From CAXTTV01 sp964247295 (GTDB lineage Bacteria; Chloroflexota; Ktedonobacteria; Ktedonobacterales; Ktedonobacteraceae): 5,536 nucleotides of DNA. Position numbers and translations under genes: made by a program. Positions 1-3,963 of this stretch are shown here, piece after piece; the stretch's first letter is position 1; the number at the start of each line of letters is the position of its first letter. Below the pieces are notes generated by a model, which did not search any database, was not told the DNA's origin, and saw nothing but the letters and a program-made list of their open reading frames with translations. The stretch covers positions 1 to 5,536 of the forward strand of contig CAXTTV010000263.1 of NCBI GenBank assembly GCA_964247295.1, in the 5' to 3' direction.

Positions 1-249
1 CCCCACCCCGCGCCGCCACGCCGTGGATTGGATCCCGCGGCGCGCGCCGGCCGGTCCAACGCCGCGTCGACGCCCGCGAAGACATGCCGCTTCTGGCGCA
101 CCGCACCATACCTCCAGGAAGATCCTGCATGCCGTCACCTTGCGCACGCTTCGCGCAGCGCTCCTACCGCAACTGAAGGGCGTTTTCATTTCCCAACAGC
201 CTTGTAGGCTGCCGGCCACGAATAATCGCCTTTTTTCTCAGAGCGGATC
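1..249. other. GC-rich left edge, no supported gene
   Basis: GC is 49/60, 41/60 and 39/60 in the first three 60-base blocks, falling to 30/60 in the fourth, so the stretch is clearly richer than the genes to its right. Frame 2 on the plus strand is open from the left edge to a stop at 251-253. Its translation is mostly Arg, Pro and Ala with no recognisable domain, which is what GC-rich noncoding sequence gives. Frame 3 stops at 174-176 and is equally unconvincing. It could be the tail of a gene cut by the window, an intergenic GC island or foreign DNA; the sequence alone does not decide. Confidence 0.5.
197..211 (-). terminator. weak candidate terminator after the M42 peptidase gene
   Basis: A perfect 6-base inverted repeat, CAGCCT and AGGCTG with a 3-base loop, lies about 40 bases past the peptidase stop codon. 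On the minus strand it is followed only by TTGGG, so there is no real U-tract. It may be a weak or factor-assisted terminator, or simply a chance hairpin. Confidence 0.25.
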
Positions 250-1314
250 TTAGGGAATCAGATCCGTATTCTCATCAAGGGCCAGCACAAAGCGAGCGAT
301 AAGCTCCGCTACCTCATCAATATCCTTAAGAGAAGCGATCTCTGAGCCAGTATGTAGATACCGACAGGGGATACTCACCAATCCAGTTGCCACACCACCA
401 CGAGTCACCTGAATAGCGTCGGCATCGGTATAAGTGGCCGAGCCCTGCGTATCAATCTGGTAGGCCAGCCCCGCTTCCTGGGCAGCCTCAACCAGCAGCT
501 CGTAGACCGGATGATTAATAAAGCCGCCAATCGTCAGGATCGGCCCGCCATTGAGCTTCGCCTCCCCGATCTCGTGAACCGAAGTCTGAGGGTGATCCGA
601 AGTATAGGTAACATCGACCGCGATCGCGATTTTAGGATCGACACCATATGCACCGGTACGAGCGCCTCGCGAGCCGACCTCTTCCTGCACCGCCGAAACA
701 AAATAAACCCCGGCCTTAAGCTGATCGCGTCGGAGAGAGATCCTTCTAACCGCCTCAGCCACCGCGAACACGCCGGACTTATCATCCAGAGCACGGGAAA
801 CCACCAGATCGCCACGGAGGCGCTCAAGCTCAGCGGCACGCGTCACCACACTCCCGATAGAGACCAGCTCCATCGCCTCTTCCTTACTCGCAACCCCGAT
901 ATCGATCCACATATCCTTAAGGCTGGGAGACTTACCCCGCTCATCGCTATCCATCAGATGTACAGGTTTGCGTCCAATCACGCCCAGGATCGGCCCCTGA
1001 GAAGAATACACATAGACACGTTCACCTGGAAGTGTAGAGGGATCGAAGCCGCCAGCAGGAGTAAAATAAAGGAAGCCGTTTTCATCGATATAGCGGATGA
1101 GAAAGCCGATTTCATCGCAGTGAGCAGTCAGCATCACACGGGGTGAACCATTTGGATTAAGGGCCGCGATCATATTGCCGTGAACATCCTTATACTGTTG
1201 ATCCGTATAGTTCTGAACATCTTCGAGGATAACCTTCTGGACGGGAGCTTCAAAGCCAGACGTACTGGGTGTAGAAATAATGCGTTGGAGAAAATCTAGC
1301 CGTGCTTCTTCCAT
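250..1314 (-). CDS. M42 family metallopeptidase (cytosolic dinuclear-metal aminopeptidase)
   Basis: This 354-residue protein has the usual length and motifs of the M42 family (TET, YsdC, FrvX, often annotated as glucanase or cellulase M). These enzymes are large cytosolic oligomers that trim N-terminal residues from peptides after proteasome or protease action. The metal and catalytic motifs are intact: TAHCDEIG with His65 and Asp67, RALDDKSG with Asp177/178, QEEVGSRGA with Glu211 (general base) and Glu212, AVDVTYT with Asp234, and YLHTGSE with His321. The segment between about residues 70 and 165 would be the PDZ-like dimerisation/tetrahedral domain of the family. The frame stays open upstream to an ATG at 1422, but the chosen start at 1314 has AGGAG (1322-1326) seven bases upstream and begins MEEARLDFL, the expected N-terminus. 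The upstream ATG has no Shine-Dalgarno site and would run through a terminator hairpin. No signal peptide is present. The substrate and the exact subfamily cannot be told from sequence. Confidence 0.95.
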   Translation of the reverse strand: MEEARLDFLQRIISTPSTSGFEAPVQKVILEDVQNYTDQQYKDVHGNMIAALNPNGSPRVMLTAHCDEIGFLIRYIDENGFLYFTPAGGFDPSTLPGERVYVYSSQGPILGVIGRKPVHLMDSDERGKSPSLKDMWIDIGVASKEEAMELVSIGSVVTRAAELERLRGDLVVSRALDDKSGVFAVAEAVRRISLRRDQLKAGVYFVSAVQEEVGSRGARTGAYGVDPKIAIAVDVTYTSDHPQTSVHEIGEAKLNGGPILTIGGFINHPVYELLVEAAQEAGLAYQIDTQGSATYTDADAIQVTRGGVATGLVSIPCRYLHTGSEIASLKDIDEVAELIARFVLALDENTDLIP

Positions 1315-1321
1315 AAAAAAA

Positions 1322-1348
1322 CTCCTTTCCTGGTAAGTGAACCAGGAG
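1322..1348 (-). promoter_or_regulatory. M42 leader hairpin next to the Shine-Dalgarno site
   Basis: A perfect 7-base inverted repeat (1328-1334 and 1341-1347, six-base loop) ends one base before the Shine-Dalgarno AGGAG at 1322-1326. In the transcript, CUCCU (1348-1344), which overlaps the upstream arm of this hairpin, can instead pair with the AGGAG. The two folds exclude each other: one leaves the ribosome site free, the other covers it. The pairing is visible in the sequence; a regulatory role is inference. Confidence 0.4.
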
Positions 1349-1359
1349 ACAATATGTAG

Positions 1360-1403
1360 AAAACAAGCCCTACCCGGACCCGAAATCGAGAGGGTAGAGC
1401 TTG
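1360..1403 (-). terminator. intrinsic terminator of the NYN-domain gene
   Basis: On the minus strand, a 12-base-pair stem (1403-1392 with 1375-1364, one G-U pair) closes a 16-base loop and is followed by UUUUC. It begins 32 bases after the NYN stop codon. The stem is GC-rich at the loop end (CUACCC with GGGUAG). This is a convincing rho-independent terminator, although the U-tract is short, so some read-through into the M42 gene is possible. Confidence 0.7.
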
Positions 1404-1404
1404 C

Positions 1405-1434
1405 GTAATAGCAGATCTGCATCGAATGTGTAAA
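1405..1434 (-). promoter_or_regulatory. candidate promoter of the M42 peptidase gene
   Basis: On the minus strand, TTTACA (1429-1434) and TATTAC (1405-1410) are separated by 18 bases, giving 5/6 and 4/6 matches to the sigma-70 consensus. The start point would fall near 1398, inside the outer stem of the NYN terminator. A transcript started here would lack the base of the hairpin and could escape termination. No other good promoter is visible before the M42 start. Confidence 0.4.
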
Positions 1435-1435
1435 A

Positions 1436-2794
1436 TCAGCGAACGAACTGTTTCAGGATCTCATCTACCGTAGGGTGAGAGCGATTGAGACGAAGGTCCT
1501 CAGCGCCCGTCGCGTCGGTCTGGACCAGGAGGATGCCCTCCTGAATACAAGTATTCAGGAGTTCGCGAGCGGACTCGCGGGTCAGGCGTCCTCGGAAGCG
1601 ATTTTTAGGATTTACTGGATCGCCAATAAAATTAGAGACACCAATAATTGTGCGCCATGACCAATTTCGGTCGATATAGTCCAGAAATTGTAAGAATTGA
1701 GGATCGAGAGCATCGATAGTGATTTGCTGACTGCCAAAGGCAGGAAGCTGTGGACTGGTAGAGCCAGTGATGGCGGGCATGGCACCAGTATTTCCACTAG
1801 AAACGGCTGTATAGCTGCCAGTATTATAGGAAGAAGAGGCAGGGCCTCCAGGGACAAGAGGCACAAACTGATTCGCGCTGCTAATCAAATCTCGGCTGAC
1901 GGTTCCCGGTATACCAACAACAATAACATTTTTGTTTAAGCGAAGCTTCAATCTAGCACAGATGCGAGTAAAATCCTTATCGCCTGTCATTAGAACGAAG
2001 GTAGAGATAGTAGGACGATCAAAAACAGTCTCAATAATATCCATCAGCATGTTTAGATCAACAGTACTTTGTACGATAGTGCTTTGTACGATAGTATTTG
2101 ATCCCCCGGCAGAGACAGCAGGTAGATGACCAGTATTGCCAGTGGAACCATATTGTGATTGGGTGCTGGCGTATCCTAGAGGACCAGTATTGTTCTGACT
2201 AAGAGGCCCGGTAGGGGTATTCTGACCATAGAAACTCTGATAAGCAGAGGAACGACTGGGATCGCGCTGCTGATAGTCATTAGGGTAGCTATCATCCGTG
2301 GGTGACTCATCTTGCGAAAAATCATCGGGCTCGGGTTGATCCTGATCGGGTTGATCCTCAACGGAAGGATCGGGATAGGCGGACCAACTTTGAGGGCTTT
2401 GGGGAGTAATCGCAGGGAGCGGCCCAGAATTATTAAGAGAGCCAGTCGGCCACTGGCGCGGAATTTGGCCGGTGGACCCGGACCCCGTTTGATCATTGGC
2501 ATAAGCAGAGCCAAGAGCGCCTGTGGGATTGCCGGAATGATGTATAGTTCCCATACGGATACGATCGCGTTGTTTCGCGGGACAATCAACACGATCTATC
2601 ATAGCGGCAGTCAGACTTCCCTTAAAGGGCTCCGGTTGGCGTGACCAATCGGCATAAGCACGCGCGACCATAACAGTACCATAACGACGAGCGACCGCAA
2701 TAAGTTCCTGTGGGTCAGGCTCCCGCCGTTGAATATTCAACATACTATAACGAATATTCTCAAAATCAATGAATAAAGCAATATCTTCAGGCAC
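1436..2794 (-). CDS. NYN (LabA-like PIN-fold) domain protein with long low-complexity insertion and C-terminal winged-helix-like domain
   Basis: This 452-residue protein begins with ALFIDFENIRYS (Asp10, Asn13) and continues through ARAYADW (about residue 49), the first half of a NYN/PIN-like nuclease fold. The second half resumes near residue 238 with a helix carrying Asp246 and Asp252, then FVLMTGDKDF (Asp272, Asp274) and VIVVGIPG to about 312. These acidic residues would bind the metal used for RNA cleavage in active members. Between the halves, roughly residues 82-236 are Ser/Thr/Gly/Asn/Gln/Pro/Asp-rich and disordered-looking, with repeated [TS]-G-x-[LMI] motifs. A second linker (314-356) leads to a compact domain at 360-452 that resembles the winged-helix or OST-HTH domains often attached to NYN. 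The start is GTG at 2794, with GAGGAG at 2801-2806 six bases upstream; an ATG at 2808-2810 is out of frame. Family function is RNA metabolism; the target is unknown. Confidence 0.9.
   Translation of the reverse strand: MPEDIALFIDFENIRYSMLNIQRREPDPQELIAVARRYGTVMVARAYADWSRQPEPFKGSLTAAMIDRVDCPAKQRDRIRMGTIHHSGNPTGALGSAYANDQTGSGSTGQIPRQWPTGSLNNSGPLPAITPQSPQSWSAYPDPSVEDQPDQDQPEPDDFSQDESPTDDSYPNDYQQRDPSRSSAYQSFYGQNTPTGPLSQNNTGPLGYASTQSQYGSTGNTGHLPAVSAGGSNTIVQSTIVQSTVDLNMLMDIIETVFDRPTISTFVLMTGDKDFTRICARLKLRLNKNVIVVGIPGTVSRDLISSANQFVPLVPGGPASSSYNTGSYTAVSSGNTGAMPAITGSTSPQLPAFGSQQITIDALDPQFLQFLDYIDRNWSWRTIIGVSNFIGDPVNPKNRFRGRLTRESARELLNTCIQEGILLVQTDATGAEDLRLNRSHPTVDEILKQFVR
2067..2096 (-). repeat. 15-base tandem repeat, two copies, inside the NYN gene
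   Basis: Two adjacent 15-base units (2067-2081 and 2082-2096) differ only at the last base. They encode the doubled peptide TIVQS TIVQS just before the second half of the NYN fold. The unit is a multiple of three, so gain or loss of a copy would keep the reading frame. Confidence 0.85.
2332..2361 (-). repeat. imperfect 15-base tandem repeat, two copies, inside the NYN gene
   Basis: Units at 2332-2346 and 2347-2361 share their first 12 bases (CGGGTTGATCCT) and encode part of the acidic DQPDQDQPEPDD stretch of the disordered insertion. The repeat is in frame, which fits growth of the insertion by small tandem duplications. Confidence 0.7.
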
Positions 2795-2798
2795 AATC

Positions 2799-2817
2799 TT
2801 CTCCTCTCATGGGAGAA
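2799..2817 (-). promoter_or_regulatory. hairpin covering the NYN Shine-Dalgarno site
   Basis: In the minus-strand transcript, UUCUCC (2817-2812) and GGAGAA (2804-2799) form a perfect 6-base-pair stem with a 7-base loop. The downstream arm contains the GGAG core of the ribosome binding site of the GTG-started NYN gene, so translation would be hindered when it is folded. Pairing is seen; control of translation is inferred. Confidence 0.4.
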
Positions 2818-2820
2818 ACC

Positions 2821-2921
2821 GCGTAGGCCAAGATTTTATGATTGTTCAGGTGCTCGATGCGCTCTGCATCCTATAGCAATCAGCATATCATACTTTATTG
2901 GTAAAGTCGAGTGGCCTACGC
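2821..2921 (-). promoter_or_regulatory. candidate structured leader RNA (three-way junction) upstream of the NYN gene
   Basis: A perfect 10-base inverted repeat (GCGTAGGCCA at 2821-2830, its complement at 2912-2921) encloses two smaller helices. One is ACTTTA/TAAAGT (2892-2897, 2902-2907) with a 4-base loop. The other is TGATTG/CAATCA (2839-2844, 2877-2882) stacked over GATGC/GCATC (2856-2860, 2866-2870) with a 5-base loop. In the minus transcript this gives a closing stem plus two arms, 26 bases before the start codon. It matches no riboswitch consensus I know (TPP, purine, SAM-I, cobalamin and cyclic-di-GMP motifs were considered). It may also be a DNA-level element or chance. Confidence 0.4.
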
Positions 2922-2950
2922 TTTACTTTACGTAGTTACTATGGTATAGT
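2922..2950 (+). promoter_or_regulatory. candidate promoter of the HxlR regulator gene
   Basis: TTTACT (2922-2927) and TATAGT (2945-2950) are 17 bases apart, matching the sigma-70 consensus at 4/6 and 5/6 positions. The start point would be near 2957, giving a leader of about 96 bases before the start codon. Confidence 0.5.
2938..2950. promoter_or_regulatory. dyad ACTAT-GGT-ATAGT, possible HxlR operator
   Basis: A perfect 5-3-5 dyad overlaps the -10 element of the candidate hxlR promoter and also the -10 element of the divergent candidate NYN promoter. HxlR-family dimers are known to bind short inverted repeats at their own and neighbouring promoters, so this is the best operator candidate in the window. 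Binding is inferred from position and symmetry only. Confidence 0.45.
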
Positions 2951-2970
2951 CTCATAATAGAGAACTTCAA
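2943..2970 (-). promoter_or_regulatory. weak candidate promoter of the NYN gene
   Basis: On the minus strand, TTGAAG (2965-2970) and TATACC (2943-2948) are 16 bases apart, each matching 4/6 of the sigma-70 consensus. Its start point near 2936 would place the whole three-way-junction element in the leader. A competing but poorer -10, TATGAT, lies at 2887-2892 inside that element and lacks a good -35. Confidence 0.3.
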
Positions 2971-2978
2971 AGAATGTA

Positions 2979-3023
2979 TTAGCCTGAAAGCAGGCTAAGC
3001 GACGTATCGCACCGCGATTTTTT
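2979..3023 (+). promoter_or_regulatory. attenuator-like hairpins in the hxlR leader
   Basis: A perfect 8-base-pair hairpin (TTAGCCTG at 2979-2986, AAAG loop, complement at 2991-2998) is followed by a short stem ATCGC-ACC-GCGAT (3006-3018) that runs straight into further T residues (3019-3023). The second stem competes with an alternative one, GCGA-CGTA-TCGC (2999-3010). A terminator-like stem with an exclusive alternative between promoter and start codon suggests attenuation, although the 5-base-pair stem is short. Confidence 0.35.
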
Positions 3024-3052
3024 ACCTCAGAAGAGAAGGGTTGCCGGGAATA

Positions 3053-3388
3053 ATGAAAGCGCACACTTCACTTCCTTTGAATGACCCCATCTGTCCAGTT
3101 GAAAGAACAGCCGCGATTATTAGTGGTAAATGGACATTACTCATCATCCGTGACCTGACTTCTGGCACCAAACGCTTTAATCAACTGGAGCGTTCATTGG
3201 AAGGTATCAGCCCTAAAACCCTTTCTGAGCGCCTCCGCTCCCTGGAAGAGGAAGGTGTTTTGCATCGCCAGACGTATGCAGAGGTCCCCCCTCGTGTGGA
3301 ATATTCATTAACAGAAAAGGGCCGTGATCTGGTTGGATTAATCGAGAGTATGCGTGGATACGGTGAAAAATGGCTTTGTTCGAGTTGA
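3053..3388 (+). CDS. HxlR family winged-helix transcriptional regulator
   Basis: This 111-residue protein is a standard-length HxlR regulator. It has the N-terminal CPVERTAAIISGKWTLLIIR signature (residues 14-33), a helix-turn-helix around FNQLERSLEGISPKTLSERL (42-61), and a wing and C-terminal helix (VEYSLTEKG, residues 82-90, then GLIESMRGYGEKW). These proteins bind DNA as dimers and often respond to electrophiles, disulfide stress or aldehydes. Cys14 sits where redox-sensing members carry their reactive cysteine; the only other cysteine is Cys109. The start is ATG at 3053, with AAGGG at 3036-3040 twelve bases upstream. A TTG at 3041 would add four residues but abuts that Shine-Dalgarno site, so it is less likely. 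The gene is divergent from the NYN gene and shares an upstream region with it, which makes that gene a likely target in addition to itself. Confidence 0.95.
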   Translation: MKAHTSLPLNDPICPVERTAAIISGKWTLLIIRDLTSGTKRFNQLERSLEGISPKTLSERLRSLEEEGVLHRQTYAEVPPRVEYSLTEKGRDLVGLIESMRGYGEKWLCSS

Positions 3389-3434
3389 CATGGCTCGTAC
3401 GTGGCTTGTTTAACAGGTGTATAGCTTAAAAAGG

Positions 3435-3446
3435 CTCTATATAGAG
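3435..3446. repeat. 12-base perfect palindrome CTCTATATAGAG
   Basis: A perfect 12-base palindrome lies just before the bidirectional terminator, between convergent genes. It may be a minor extra hairpin at the transcript ends or a protein site; nothing else supports a role. Confidence 0.35.
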
Positions 3447-3448
3447 AG

Positions 3449-3484
3449 AAAACCGGGGAAAGGTTATTGCATACCCCGGTTTTT
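3449..3484. terminator. bidirectional intrinsic terminator between hxlR and the 96-residue gene
   Basis: AAAACCGGGG (3449-3458) and CCCCGGTTTT (3474-3483) form a 10-base-pair stem with a 15-base loop. Read rightward, it ends in a run of T residues about 60 bases past the hxlR stop. Read leftward, the same hairpin ends in UUUUC about 26 bases past the stop of the gene at 3510-3800. It therefore serves both convergent genes. Confidence 0.88.
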
Positions 3485-3509
3485 GTATACACAACAGCAA
3501 CCATGATTA

Positions 3510-3800
3510 TTAGAACGAAGCACCAACTAATTCGCGGTTATGCCTGGCAAGAAAATTATGCAGAACGCCGTCTGCTTCCTGGGGGACAGTTTCCTCCGCC
3601 TGACTTTCCACGCGAGTGATAAGCTCGTAAAGCTCAGGAACATCATAGCGTGCCTGAACCTGGAGCTGCCCTTCGCTATCAAAACCCTCTACACAGAGGC
3701 CATCTTCTTCCTCTTGGATCGCGATACTCCGAACATTTGTCTGATCTAAAACCTGACCGATCGCATGCAGAATTCTTGCGTAACTGAACCTAGCGAGCAT
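3510..3800 (-). CDS. hypothetical protein, 96 residues, acidic, unrecognised
   Basis: I do not recognise this protein. It starts at ATG 3800 with GGGAGG (3811-3816) ten bases upstream, has a candidate promoter, and ends before a strong terminator, so it is very probably a real gene. The translation suggests an alpha-beta-beta-alpha layout: a helix (ARILHAIGQVLDQ, residues 8-20), two strands (VRSIAIQEEEDGLCVEGF and GQLQVQARYDV, residues 23-54), and helices from about 55 to 91. It is rich in Glu and Asp, with one cysteine (Cys36), no signal peptide, no membrane segment and no obvious metal or catalytic motif. Its leader is long (near 118 bases) and contains a complement of its Shine-Dalgarno site. 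A small cytosolic binding or adaptor protein is possible, but no function is claimed. Confidence 0.78.
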   Translation of the reverse strand: MLARFSYARILHAIGQVLDQTNVRSIAIQEEEDGLCVEGFDSEGQLQVQARYDVPELYELITRVESQAEETVPQEADGVLHNFLARHNRELVGASF

Positions 3801-3809
3801 GTGGTTGAT

Positions 3810-3894
3810 ACCTCCCTAAAATAGTTGGAGATAGGTAGAATATATACCTTTTTCGACTGCACTGTCCAAACTTCAACACATCTTGCATGGAGGT
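3810..3894 (-). promoter_or_regulatory. leader with complement of the Shine-Dalgarno site of the 96-residue gene
   Basis: In the minus-strand transcript, ACCUCC (3894-3889) can pair perfectly over six bases with GGAGGU (3815-3810), the core of the ribosome binding site. The partners are 73 bases apart. The complementarity is visible; its use is uncertain, because short purine-rich sites find complements easily. Confidence 0.3.
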
Positions 3895-3925
3895 TTTTTA
3901 GTTTGTCAGTCTCATACTAAATATA

Positions 3926-3955
3926 AGTGTATCACAATGATTTATAGAACGTCAA
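3926..3955 (-). promoter_or_regulatory. candidate promoter of the 96-residue gene
   Basis: On the minus strand, TTGACG (3950-3955) and TACACT (3926-3931) are 18 bases apart. The -35 lies eight bases past the stop codon of the upstream membrane-protein gene, so the small gene has its own promoter and the two genes need not be one operon. The predicted start near 3919 gives an untranslated leader of about 118 bases. Confidence 0.55.
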
Positions 3956-3963
3956 GTAAAAAA

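Noticed and set aside
23..253. Plus-strand open frame of 76 codons in the GC-rich left edge
   Set aside because: The translation is Arg/Pro/Ala-rich without any domain, there is no ribosome site before its start, and it overlaps the stop of the well-supported M42 gene. Long open frames are expected by chance at this GC content.
511..1146. Plus-strand open frame of 211 codons opposite the M42 gene
   Set aside because: It is antisense to a gene with all M42 motifs, has no Shine-Dalgarno site, and its translation matches nothing recognisable.
1315..1422. N-terminal extension of the M42 peptidase to the ATG at 1422
   Set aside because: No ribosome site precedes that ATG, the extension spans the terminator hairpin and the true Shine-Dalgarno site, and M42 proteins start near MEEARLDFL.
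2176..2644. Overlapping frames on both strands inside the NYN gene insertion (2176-2592 minus, 2312-2644 plus)
   Set aside because: They arise from the biased base composition of the low-complexity coding region, and neither has start signals nor a domain.
3181..3504. Minus-strand open frame of 107 codons opposite hxlR
   Set aside because: It crosses the bidirectional terminator and is antisense to a standard HxlR gene.
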